A DNA stretch of 27,361 bases from NCBI GenBank assembly GCA_002448875.1, contig DKAS01000100.1, positions 9,733-37,093 on the forward strand. Reading direction: 5' to 3'. The notes below the pieces were generated by a model. It was not told the DNA's origin. It saw only the letters and a list, made by a program, of their open reading frames with translations, and made no database searches. The stretch is from Proteobacteria bacterium UBA6920 (GTDB taxonomy: Bacteria; Pseudomonadota; Gammaproteobacteria; SG8-11). Both the position numbers and the translations under genes were made by a program. Shown piece by piece: positions 16,010 to 23,887 of the stretch; the first letter of the stretch is position 1; the number at the start of each line of letters is the position of its first letter.

Positions 16010-17218
16010 ATGCACCTGGCACCCGCCACCAGAGTGATGTGCGCCGCGACTGCGTTGTTAATGCCGATATTGCTCGGCGCCTGCCAGGGCGGTGGCCACC
16101 GCCACAGCATGGAACAAATGACTGCATTTAATCTGGCGCAGCTGTGGGAACCCGCCGATCCCGAGCATTTCGAGGAACCGTATGCGCTGGATCTGACGGC
16201 GATGAACAAGTTGGACGCCGTCATGCAGCAGGTACAGAAACGTCGCCTGGTCTTCGTCGGCGAGACCCATGATCGCTTCGACCATCATGTGAACCAGCTG
16301 GCGGTCATCAAACGCATGCATGCCACAAACCCGCGCCTGGCCATAGGCATGGAAATGTTCCAGCAGCCGTTCCAGCAGGCACTGGACGATTATGTTGCCG
16401 GCAAAATTGACGAGCAGAGTTTTCTGCGCCAATCGCAATATTACGAACGCTGGCGGGTGGACTATCGCAACTATCGGCCGATCATAGAATTTGCGCGCGC
16501 CAACCACCTGGCCCTTGTCGCCCTCGATATCACCGATGAACTGCGGCACAAAATCGGTGAGCAGGGCGTCCAGGGCCTGTCGCCGGCGGAACGGGAACAG
16601 ATCCCGGCGGAAATCGACCGCTCCAATAACGACTACCGGGAATTGATGCAGGCGATTTTTCAGTTGCACCCACCGGTACACGACCAGAATTTCGAAAAAT
16701 TTCTCGAAGTACAGCTGATCCGGGATGAAGCCATGGCGCAAACCACGGCCAATTATCTGCAGAAACATGCCGACACGAACATGGTTGTGCTCGCCGGCGG
16801 CGGCCACCTGGTTTACGGTTACGGTATTCCGCAGCGAGTGCAACGGCGCCTGAAGGTCGACGCGGCCATTCTGCTCAACGACATCACTCATGAACCCCGC
16901 CCGGAACTGGCAGACTATATCCTGCTACCCCGTCCCGCCAGCCTGCCGCCCGCCGGACGGCTGGGGGTGGTACTGGATACGCAGCAGGCCGGCGTGGTGC
17001 GGGTGTCCAGCCTGGCCGACGACAGCCCCGCGCGCGGCGCCGGCATCGCCAAGAACGACGTCATCCTGGCCATCAACGATACTCGCACCGCTTCGATGAC
17101 GGATATCAAATTCAGCCTGCAGGAGAAAAAGCCCGGCGATGCCGTTACCGTTCATCTGTCGCGCCGCGACTGGCTGGGCAAGGTCAAGGAACTGGCGGTA
17201 CCGGTAACCTTATATTGA
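16010..17218 (+). CDS. ChaN-domain lipoprotein with C-terminal PDZ domain
   Basis: A 402-residue lipoprotein: lipobox LLGAC, then Gln at +2, consistent with outer-membrane sorting. The ChaN domain (~60-295) has LVFVGETHDRFDHH, IGMEMFQQPFQQ, DEQSFLRQSQYYERW and MVVLAGGGHLVYGYGIP. A PDZ domain (~310-400) contains VVRVSSLADDSPARGAGIAKNDVILAIND, with the ligand-binding region and DxI pattern typical of DegP/S2P PDZ repeats. ChaN fused to PDZ suggests a partner C-terminus is recognised, perhaps the neighbouring proteins (inference). It starts two bases after the small lipoprotein gene. It is paralogous to the first ChaN gene but only modestly similar by eye. Confidence 0.88.
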   Translation: MHLAPATRVMCAATALLMPILLGACQGGGHRHSMEQMTAFNLAQLWEPADPEHFEEPYALDLTAMNKLDAVMQQVQKRRLVFVGETHDRFDHHVNQLAVIKRMHATNPRLAIGMEMFQQPFQQALDDYVAGKIDEQSFLRQSQYYERWRVDYRNYRPIIEFARANHLALVALDITDELRHKIGEQGVQGLSPAEREQIPAEIDRSNNDYRELMQAIFQLHPPVHDQNFEKFLEVQLIRDEAMAQTTANYLQKHADTNMVVLAGGGHLVYGYGIPQRVQRRLKVDAAILLNDITHEPRPELADYILLPRPASLPPAGRLGVVLDTQQAGVVRVSSLADDSPARGAGIAKNDVILAINDTRTASMTDIKFSLQEKKPGDAVTVHLSRRDWLGKVKELAVPVTLY

Positions 17219-17220
17219 CC

Positions 17221-17727
17221 TCAGCGTTCGGTGCGGTCATCGGCAGGTTGATCCACCACCACCTGCAGGTAACCCAGCGCCACGTAGTCGCGGATCTGCG
17301 CCGGCCCGGCCGGTGCCACATCCACGTACGCGGGAAAATCTTCCTTGGCTTTATTACGCCAGCCGGCATGGGTGCCACAGACATGCAGCGGAATTCCGTC
17401 CGCTTCGCTGAGCTGGCGTACCGCCGCATGCACCTGGGGATACCTGGCCTGATTCTCCTGCAGCAAGGCGAATTCCTCCTTGCCATGGGAGACCACGGCG
17501 ATCGGCAGCGCCGGAAAGCGCGCGCGCAGGCGCAGGCTCAGTTGGCGCACCGCGGGCAATGCCCACTGCAATGCTGCCTCATCGCCATTGACAATTTCAA
17601 ACACCACTCCCGCCGGCGGCGCCGGCAGATGCAAAATGCGTTCGACCTGCGCCTCGCTGTCGGCGCCGTGCGCCACTGCCCAGCCCAGCACCATGGCCGC
17701 GAACAAGGCGAATCGTTTCATCATCAT
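17221..17727 (-). CDS. periplasmic DsrE-family sulfur-related protein
   Basis: A 168-residue DsrE/DsrF-like protein with a signal peptide (MKRFALFAAMVLGWAVAHG). The domain shows the family layout: VVFEIVNGDEAALQWALPAVRQL, ...ALPIAVVSHGKEEFALL..., and IPLHVCGTHAGWRNKAKEDFPAYVDVAPAGPAQI. The cysteine in HVCGTH is the single conserved Cys expected for sulfur transfer in this group. Cytoplasmic DsrE acts in the DsrEFH-TusA relay; the export signal puts this one in the periplasm, so it probably belongs to the COG1416 group rather than to the dsr operon itself. GGAG 6 nt before the first of three ATGs supports the start. It is convergent, 2 bp from the ChaN-PDZ gene. Confidence 0.8.
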   Translation of the reverse strand: MMMKRFALFAAMVLGWAVAHGADSEAQVERILHLPAPPAGVVFEIVNGDEAALQWALPAVRQLSLRLRARFPALPIAVVSHGKEEFALLQENQARYPQVHAAVRQLSEADGIPLHVCGTHAGWRNKAKEDFPAYVDVAPAGPAQIRDYVALGYLQVVVDQPADDRTER

Positions 17728-17983
17728 CTACATCTCCGTTGACTGGCCCGGGGGTTAAAGACAAAGTCAGGCGGCCAGCGTTACACCCCCTGCGGGCGGG
17801 CGCTGATTGCGGTAAAATGCCCGGATGCGCGCAGTGTACTCACAACCGCATTCGTAATGCCACCGGCGTCCCTGGCATTCCACCCCCGCCGGGGAGCGAA
17901 ACAGGGTAAGGGTGGTCAACGCTTGGTTACTGATCCTGTCATTGACTAAGCCCATCGCCTGGTCAACGACAGGAAGTGCCACC

Positions 17984-18424
17984 ATGATCGACGCCATAAA
18001 GAAGTTTTTCGAAAGCAAAATTCTGCCGGAACCCGCTGGCGGTGAACATGCCCTGGCGCTGGCCTGCGCCGCCCTGCTGTACGAAGTGGCGCGCATGGAT
18101 TTCCATGTCCACGACAAGGAACTGGCCCGTCTGCAACAATTGCTGCAAATCAAGTTTCAACTGTCACCGGCGGAAACTGCCGATCTGATCGCCGCGACAC
18201 AACGCCAGGCGGAGGACACGCACAGCTACTATGATTTTACCCGCCTGATCAACCAGCGCTTTAGCTACGAACGCAAAATCGATCTGATAGAAATGATGTG
18301 GCAGATCGCCCTGGTCGACCAAACCATCGATAAGTACGAAGAACATTTGATTCGCAAAGTCGCCGACCTGCTCTATGTCTCTCATGTGGACTTCATCCAG
18401 GCCAAACACCGGGCACAGCAATAA
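17984..18424 (+). CDS. TerB-like protein
   Basis: A 146-residue all-helical TerB-family protein. The conserved helices are ALALACAALLYEVARMDFHVHDKELARLQQLL, LSPAETADLI and YERKIDLIEMMWQIALVDQTIDKYEEHLIRKVADLLYVS. The repeated Asp/Glu pattern (D-x-x-x-x-D-E-L and D-x-x-x-D-x-Y-E) fits the metal-binding helices of TerB. TerB proteins appear in tellurite resistance and membrane-stress systems, but no other ter genes are present, so the specific role is open. The start at 17984 is chosen over an in-frame ATG at 17912 because AGGAAG lies just before it. The preceding 256-bp divergent gap (17728-17983) has no clear gene. Confidence 0.82.
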   Translation: MIDAIKKFFESKILPEPAGGEHALALACAALLYEVARMDFHVHDKELARLQQLLQIKFQLSPAETADLIAATQRQAEDTHSYYDFTRLINQRFSYERKIDLIEMMWQIALVDQTIDKYEEHLIRKVADLLYVSHVDFIQAKHRAQQ

Positions 18425-18690
18425 CCCGCCCTGGCAACGACGGCCCCGGCCACTGGTTTCCCAGCCAACAGCCTGGCGCACCGGCAAGTTGGCAAAGAAG
18501 CTGCACATAAATTCCCGCTGTTAAACTGACACCAGCGCGCCTGTTCCGCATTGGCCACACGGTCGATCCATTATAAGAAGTGGCGTTGCTATATCGATGC
18601 GTTGCGCCGTTATACACGATCGCGATTAAGGTTGGAGCTGGAAACAGTTTTTTGCATTCACCGGTCTTAGCCAGGCATCGTGCATTGTCA

Positions 18691-18720
18691 TTGACAAAGC
18701 AATATGGCGTAGATTAAAAA
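18691..18720 (+). promoter_or_regulatory. candidate sigma-70 promoter of the Rsd/AlgQ gene
   Basis: TTGACA (18691-18696) is a full -35 match, followed 18 bp later by TAAAAA (18715-18720), four of six for the -10. It lies ~98 bp upstream of the ATG at 18818. The 393-bp gap 18425-18817 holds no convincing gene, becomes AT-rich towards its 3' end, and has a second TATA-rich stretch at 18785-18797. Confidence 0.45.
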
Positions 18721-18817
18721 ACACAGACTGGTCAGTGGGATGTCGCTATCTTAAAAAACCTTTGCTTTATTGATAATTAAAGTTAAACTATATAACAACA
18801 CAGGGGCTTTGTTATCT

Positions 18818-19270
18818 ATGGCAACCAGTATCACCCAAGAACGGCGCGGCGACTCGCACCAGCAGATACGCAACCTGGTCACCTCGCGCACCGACACGCT
18901 GTCCAAGCTGTCCGAGCTTGCATCCTGCAAGCCGTTCAAACCGAATCGCAAGACACAGAACCTGCTGCAGGAATTCTGCGAGTCCCTGATCGACTACACC
19001 GCCAGCGCCCATTTTCAGCTCTATCGCTTTATCGACGAACGCAAGGAACGACGCAAACCTGTGTTGGATATCGCCGACTCCATTTATCCGCGCATCGTCA
19101 CCATCACGCAACGTATTCTGGATTTCAACGACAAGTACGACTGCGAAGACCATTGCACCGATATGCTGCAGCTGGAACGCGACCTGTCGACCCTCGGCGA
19201 AATGCTCGCTGACCGCATCGAACTGGAAGATCGCCTGATCTCGGTCCTCACCCGGGGACGCAGCAACTAG
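18818..19270 (+). CDS. rsd: Rsd/AlgQ-family regulator of RNA polymerase sigma 70
   Basis: A 150-residue helical protein resembling E. coli Rsd and Pseudomonas AlgQ, which bind sigma-70 and modulate its association with core polymerase in stationary phase. The match by recall is in the segments LLQEFCESLIDYTASAHFQLYRFI (E. coli has DFCQSLVDYLSAGHFSIYERI), IYPRIVTITQRILDFNDKY, LERDLSTLGEMLADRIELEDRLISVL. The length equals the family's. An upstream in-frame start at 18770 is less likely, since MATSITQERRG begins the family-like N-terminal helix. The ribosome-binding site is weak (AGGGG 12 nt upstream). A hairpin (19308-19330) lies between this gene and the convergent beta-barrel gene. Confidence 0.75.
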   Translation: MATSITQERRGDSHQQIRNLVTSRTDTLSKLSELASCKPFKPNRKTQNLLQEFCESLIDYTASAHFQLYRFIDERKERRKPVLDIADSIYPRIVTITQRILDFNDKYDCEDHCTDMLQLERDLSTLGEMLADRIELEDRLISVLTRGRSN

Positions 19271-19307
19271 CCCCTGCGGCGCGCCCAACCGACCTGGTGG
19301 GCACCAT

Positions 19308-19330
19308 GGCCGCCGCAACCCGTGGCGGCC
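19308..19330. terminator. bidirectional hairpin between convergent genes
   Basis: GGCCGCC (19308-19314) pairs with GGCGGCC (19324-19330). The inner G-T and C-G pairs extend the stem to nine around an AACCC loop. It has no U-tract, so it is a stable stem at the convergent 3' ends rather than a textbook intrinsic terminator. Confidence 0.35.
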
Positions 19331-19331
19331 G

Positions 19332-19994
19332 CTAGAACCGGCGTTCGAAATACAATGCCAGGCGGCGACGCTCGCCGGCGGCACCGCGTAAACCCACATA
19401 TCCCGAAGCATCGACCTTGAGGCGCAACTCGCCCACCCATTGCCGCGTTTGCGTCGATTGATAACTGCCGACCGCAGCACCGTTGCTGCGCGCCTCGCCG
19501 GCAAACTTGTCGTAAGCCGGTCCCGCCGCGATAGCGACATAACCCAGGGTTGCCTGCAACATCAGACTCGCGCCGTAGTTCCACCAGGTGCACTCCAGTT
19601 GCGTATCCGCATATTCACCCGCGGCCCGGTAGTAATCATAGTACACACGCGGGCGCAGCTGCAGACTGGTGGCCAGCGCCAACGGCCGCTCCAGCCACAC
19701 CCCGAACCGGTAACCCGCGGCCGTCACGCTGCCCGCGCCCGGAATGCCCTCCAGCGTCAGGCCGGTCTGGCCGAAATCCAGCCCCATATGCCCTCCTGCC
19801 AACATCGGTTCGGCATAGGACACGTAAAGATTTTCCAGCGTCGCCTGCAGCGACAGACCCGCGAACTCCCAGTCCGCCTCCTGGCGCTCGATCGACAAAG
19901 CGAAGATACTGTTATTGCGCGTGAAGTCCCCCGCTTGCGCCGGACCGGCGACGGCCAGCAGCAGCCATGCCAACTGCCACCGGGACTTATTCAC
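19332..19994 (-). CDS. small outer-membrane beta-barrel protein
   Basis: A 220-residue exported protein: signal peptide MNKSRWQLAWLLLAVAGPAQA with a standard AxA cleavage site, then alternating amphipathic strands rich in Tyr/Trp/Gly (LRPRVYYDYYRAAGEY, WWNYGASLMLQATLGYVAIAAGPAYDKF, QWVGELRLKVDASGYVGL). It ends in a strand finishing YFERRF, with the C-terminal Phe used in beta-barrel assembly. The strand pattern suggests about eight strands, in the OmpA/OmpW/porin-like size class; exact family not recognised. It starts with GTG at 19994, overlapping the glgP stop by 8 bp, so it depends on glgP translation. Confidence 0.72.
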   Translation of the reverse strand: MNKSRWQLAWLLLAVAGPAQAGDFTRNNSIFALSIERQEADWEFAGLSLQATLENLYVSYAEPMLAGGHMGLDFGQTGLTLEGIPGAGSVTAAGYRFGVWLERPLALATSLQLRPRVYYDYYRAAGEYADTQLECTWWNYGASLMLQATLGYVAIAAGPAYDKFAGEARSNGAAVGSYQSTQTRQWVGELRLKVDASGYVGLRGAAGERRRLALYFERRF

Positions 19995-22503
19995 ACACCA
20001 CCGCTTTTACACCCCAGATTTTCTGCGCGTATTCGGCAATAGTGCGATCCGAGGAAAAGCGCCCCATGCTGGCGACATTGATGATGGCTTTCTGCGCCCA
20101 CTCCCCCCGTTGCGTATAGAGCTGCGCCGCCTGCGTCTGCGTATCCACATACGAGCGATAATCTGCCAGCAACATGTAGTGATCCCCGTTGTTGAGCAGG
20201 TTGTCGACGACGGGTTGAAAACGCGCCGGCTCATCCGGAGAAAAGTAACCGCCGCTGATCATATCCAGCACCCGCCGCAATTCACCGTCCGCCTCGTAGT
20301 ATGCGCGTGGCTGATAATGCTGCGCCCGCAGTTCCTGCACCTGGTGGGCGGTCAAGCCGAACAGGAAGAAGTTTTCGGCGCCGACCGCCTGGCGAATCTC
20401 GATATTGGCGCCGTCCAGAGTGCCTATGGTCAGAGCGCCGTTAAGGGTCAGCTTCATATTGCCCGTACCCGAAGCCTCGGTACCAGCGGTGGATATCTGT
20501 TCCGACAGATCCGCCGCGGGAATGATATTGATCGCCGTCGACACATCATAGTTGGGGATGAACACCACTTTCAACATGCCGTGCACCGCTGGATCGTGAT
20601 TGATGACGTCGGCCACATCATTGATCAGCTTGATGATCAGCTTCGCCATGAAATAGCCGGGCGCCGCCTTACCGCTGAAGATTACCGAGCGGGGAGCGAT
20701 GGCGGACGCGGCGTTGTCGCGCAGGCGGTTATACAGGGTAATGACATGCAGTACATTGAGCAACTGCCGCTTGTATTCGTGCATGCGTTTGACGTGCACG
20801 TCGAACAGGCTGGCGGGATCCAGCTCCAGCCCCATGCGCTCGTTCACCAACCTGGCCAGGCGCGTCTTGTTGGCGAACTTCACCGCTTGAAATTCCTCAC
20901 GAAATCCGCTGTCGTCGGCCAAGGCGCGCAACTGAGCCAGCTGCTCCAGATTACACAACCAGGCGCAGCTTTGCCGCGGTCCGCCGGCGACTTTGTTGAT
21001 CAGCTGCGACAGATTGGGATTGGCCAGCTTCAGCCAGCGGCGGGGAGTGATGCCGTTGGTGATATTGACGAAACGCTCGGGCGACCAGGCATAAAAATCG
21101 CTGAAGATTGTTTCACACATTAACTGGGTGTGCAGGGCAGCGACACCGTTCACTTTGTGACTGCCAACGATCGCCAGATAGGCCATACGCACGCTGCGCT
21201 CGCCATCCTCGTTGATCAGCGACATGCGCCGCATCAACTGCACATCACCGGGACGCCAGTGGGAAATCTCCTTCATCAACCAGTGATTGATCTCGAAGAT
21301 CAGCTGCATGTGCCGCGGCAGCAGGCGCTCCATCAGCTGCACCGGCCACGACTCCAGCGCCTCGGGCATCAGTGTGTGATTGGTATAGGCGAATACCCGC
21401 CGGCAGATGTCCCAGGCCCGGTCCCATGCCAGACCGTGCTTGTCGATGAGGATGCGCATCAGTTCGGGAATGGCGATGGCCGGATGGGTATCGTTGAGCT
21501 GAATCGCCACCTTGTCCGGCAGATGCGCGAAATCATTGTGCCGCTTGCTGAAGCGGAACAGAATGTCCTGCAGGGAAGCGCTGACGAAAAAATACTGCTG
21601 CTTCAACCGCAGGGTGCGACCGGAATGGGTGGTGTCATCGGGATACAACACCTTCGACAGGTTCTCCGACTGATTTTTCGCTTCCACCGCCTTGATATAA
21701 TTTCCTTCGTTGAAATACCGCAGATCGAAATCCCGCGTCGCCTTGGCCGACCACAGCCGCATATTATTGACCGTCGCGTTCTGGTAGCCTGGAATCGGCG
21801 TATCGTAGGCCATGGCCATGACATCTTCAGTGTCGCACCACTGGTTGCGCATCACGCCGTTCTCGTCCGGAAACGATACCAGACGGCCATAGAACTTCAC
21901 CGCGTACAGCACTTCCGGCCGGGAAAATTCCCAGTGATTTTCATACCGCAGCCAGTTGTCCGGATGCTCGACCTGGCGGCCGCCATGAATTTCCTGGCGG
22001 AACATGCCGTACTCATAACGTATGCCGTAGCCATAGCCGGCCAGGCGTAAAGTCGCCATGGAATCGAGAAAACACGCCGCCAGCCGACCCAGGCCGCCAT
22101 TACCCAGGGCGGCGTCGAATTCCAACTCGCACAACTGTTCCAGGTCGATATTGAAATCCGCCAGCGCCGCCCGGCATTCTTCGTAGAAACCCATGTTGAT
22201 AACGCTGTTGAGCATGGTCCTGCCGATGAGAAATTCCAGGGACAGATAGTAAACGCGCTTGGTGTCTTCCTTGTAGTACTGGCGCATGGTCGCCATCCAG
22301 CGTTCTATCAGGCGATCACGCACCACATACATGAGGGCGTGTAGCCAGTCGCGCATGGTAGCGGTATAGTTGTCTTTCCCCACGCTGTAGGTAAGACGTC
22401 TGACCAGGGACAGCTTGATCGACTGCCGGTCCAGACCAAGATTTTCATTGGGAATGGTATCCACGTTGACCGAGAGGGGTAGATTGGATTCTGGCAGCGT
22501 CAT
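19987..22503 (-). CDS. glgP: glycogen/starch/alpha-glucan phosphorylase
   Basis: An 838-residue GT35 enzyme releasing glucose-1-phosphate from glycogen with pyridoxal phosphate. N-terminal DNYTATMRDWLHALMYVVRDRLIERW and YYLSLEFLIGR are family signatures, and the middle has NGGLGRLAACFLDSMATL and KVAIQLNDTHPAIAIPELMRIL. The PLP-binding region is TEASGTGNMKLTLNGALTIGTLDGANIEI, with the Schiff-base Lys in NMKL. The full canonical length indicates an intact enzyme. The start is ATG at 22503; a longer in-frame frame to 22629 has no homologous look. A GAGGT sequence is 10 nt upstream. No glgA/B/C genes are in the window. Confidence 0.96.
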   Translation of the reverse strand: MTLPESNLPLSVNVDTIPNENLGLDRQSIKLSLVRRLTYSVGKDNYTATMRDWLHALMYVVRDRLIERWMATMRQYYKEDTKRVYYLSLEFLIGRTMLNSVINMGFYEECRAALADFNIDLEQLCELEFDAALGNGGLGRLAACFLDSMATLRLAGYGYGIRYEYGMFRQEIHGGRQVEHPDNWLRYENHWEFSRPEVLYAVKFYGRLVSFPDENGVMRNQWCDTEDVMAMAYDTPIPGYQNATVNNMRLWSAKATRDFDLRYFNEGNYIKAVEAKNQSENLSKVLYPDDTTHSGRTLRLKQQYFFVSASLQDILFRFSKRHNDFAHLPDKVAIQLNDTHPAIAIPELMRILIDKHGLAWDRAWDICRRVFAYTNHTLMPEALESWPVQLMERLLPRHMQLIFEINHWLMKEISHWRPGDVQLMRRMSLINEDGERSVRMAYLAIVGSHKVNGVAALHTQLMCETIFSDFYAWSPERFVNITNGITPRRWLKLANPNLSQLINKVAGGPRQSCAWLCNLEQLAQLRALADDSGFREEFQAVKFANKTRLARLVNERMGLELDPASLFDVHVKRMHEYKRQLLNVLHVITLYNRLRDNAASAIAPRSVIFSGKAAPGYFMAKLIIKLINDVADVINHDPAVHGMLKVVFIPNYDVSTAINIIPAADLSEQISTAGTEASGTGNMKLTLNGALTIGTLDGANIEIRQAVGAENFFLFGLTAHQVQELRAQHYQPRAYYEADGELRRVLDMISGGYFSPDEPARFQPVVDNLLNNGDHYMLLADYRSYVDTQTQAAQLYTQRGEWAQKAIINVASMGRFSSDRTIAEYAQKIWGVKAVVCE

Positions 22504-22662
22504 GGCGGCAAGACCTCGGGATTTTGAACGGCGGATAAGGTGATTTATATTCCATAAAAAAAACATCAGGTGCGGCCACGACACGAACCGCCCTCGGCCA
22601 GATACACAATCCGGGCCAGGCTGCACCATCGCACCGGATTAAGCATTAAGATTTAACAAGTG

Positions 22663-22668
22663 TATAAT
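22663..22668 (+). promoter_or_regulatory. -10 box of the DUF4389 operon
   Basis: TATAAT, a full consensus -10, lies 88 bp upstream of the ATG at 22756 in the divergent gap with glgP. TTAAGC, 18 bp before it, is a weak -35. Confidence 0.45.
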
Positions 22669-22755
22669 GATGGGCGTTGCACCCGGCACCGGCGCAAGCG
22701 TCGCCTGCCGACACGGGCAACCGCGGGTGAGTTTCGAGATTTTAGGGAGAAGTAG

Positions 22756-23193
22756 ATGAATTCCGAGATCGATATCAAAGAGAACGTCAAGGACAGCTCC
22801 ACCTGGCTGCGCGGCCTGTTCATTCTGCTGTTCACGGTCCTGCTGGGCCTGGCCAAGTTCATTACCGGGATGATCGTGCTGTTCCAGTTCGGACATACCC
22901 TGATCACCCGCCAGACCAATCCGCAGCTGCTGGCCTGGGGCGCCAGCCTCGCCGCCTATATACAATCGGTATTGCTCTACCTGACCTACAACACCGACGA
23001 CAAGCCTTTTCCCTTCGCCGACTGGCCCGACGCCGACAGCGCGGAGACGCCGGCCGCTGCTCGCGCTGACGCGCCGGCCGCCGCCAGCGGCACGGCGCGC
23101 AGAAAATCCGCTGCCAGAAAAAAATCCCCGGGCAAGAACGCCAGCGAGGAAAACGACACGGCGCAGCCCCGGGAAACATCCACCGGAAATTGA
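22756..23193 (+). CDS. DUF4389 membrane protein
   Basis: A 145-residue inner-membrane protein. Two helices (~19-43, LRGLFILLFTVLLGLAKFITGMIVL, and ~58-80) precede the family-typical motif LTYNTDDKPFPFADWP, which identifies DUF4389. The C-terminal ~55 residues are a cytoplasmic Ala/Lys/Asp-rich, disordered tail. GGGAGAA 5-6 nt before ATG supports the start. Function unknown. It is the first gene of an operon with the Sel1 and cytochrome genes (4-bp gap to the next). Confidence 0.82.
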   Translation: MNSEIDIKENVKDSSTWLRGLFILLFTVLLGLAKFITGMIVLFQFGHTLITRQTNPQLLAWGASLAAYIQSVLLYLTYNTDDKPFPFADWPDADSAETPAAARADAPAAASGTARRKSAARKKSPGKNASEENDTAQPRETSTGN

Positions 23194-23197
23194 TCGC

Positions 23198-23887
23198 ATG
23201 TGGAAACGCGCGCTGATCCTGCTGCTGGTCGCCCTGGCGCTGTTCGCGATGGCGCCGCGCGACCAGACGTCACTGGAACAGGGGCTGGCCGCCTACGCGC
23301 GCCGGGACTACGCGACCGCGCTGCGCCAGCTGCTGCCCCTGGCCGAGGCGGGTAACGCCGAAGCGGCGCGCAAACTGGGGGTGATGTATCGTCACGGTCT
23401 GGGCGTGCAAAAAGACGACAGCGCCGCCCTGCAGTGGTATCAGCGCGCCGCCCACCTGGGTCACCCGCTGGCGCAGAACAGCCTGGGCATTATGTATCGT
23501 TTTGGCCTGGGCGTCGAACGCAATCCCCGGGAGGCCGCGCGCTGGCTGCAATTGTCGGCGGAGCAGGGGCTGCCCAAGGCCCAGGAAAATCTCGGCATGA
23601 TCTATCTCGATGGCGACGGCGTGGACCAGGACTACAGCAAAGCGTTGTACTGGCTGAACCACGCGGCGCAACAGGGCGCCAGCAATGCCCAGTTGAACCT
23701 GGGGCTGCTGTACCTGGCCGGCCGGGGCACCCAGGTCGATGTCAACACCGGCATGGTCTGGATAGAAAAAGCCGCGCGCCAGGGCCATCCCAAAGCCCGC
23801 CAGGCTATGGTCCGCACCTACCGTGAAGGTCTTTACGGCTTTCCGGTAGACGAAAGTAAAGCCCGCTACTGGATGGGACAACCATGA
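23198..23887 (+). CDS. Sel1-repeat protein
   Basis: A 229-residue periplasm-facing protein: a hydrophobic N-terminal segment (ALILLLVALALFAMA) is a signal anchor or uncleaved signal peptide, and four to five Sel1/TPR-like repeats of ~36 residues follow, such as AARKLGVMYRHGLGVQKDDSAALQWYQRAAHLGH, AQNSLGIMYRFGLGVERN and AQENLGMIYLDGDGVDQD. Sel1 solenoids act as protein interaction scaffolds. Its stop overlaps the ATG of the cytochrome gene by four bases (ATGA), so the Sel1 protein probably works with that cytochrome. Confidence 0.9.
   Translation: MWKRALILLLVALALFAMAPRDQTSLEQGLAAYARRDYATALRQLLPLAEAGNAEAARKLGVMYRHGLGVQKDDSAALQWYQRAAHLGHPLAQNSLGIMYRFGLGVERNPREAARWLQLSAEQGLPKAQENLGMIYLDGDGVDQDYSKALYWLNHAAQQGASNAQLNLGLLYLAGRGTQVDVNTGMVWIEKAARQGHPKARQAMVRTYREGLYGFPVDESKARYWMGQP

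Noticed and set aside
18531..18668. Short plus-strand frame in the TerB-rsd gap encoding a basic peptide (KKWRCYIDALRRYTRSRLRLE)
   Set aside because: No ATG/GTG start, no ribosome-binding site and no recognisable family; could be a decayed remnant but evidence is too thin.
19915..22050. Long open frames on the plus strand opposite glgP
   Set aside because: They mirror the glgP codons, have no homologous look, no ribosome-binding sites and atypical composition; they are antisense shadows in GC-rich DNA.
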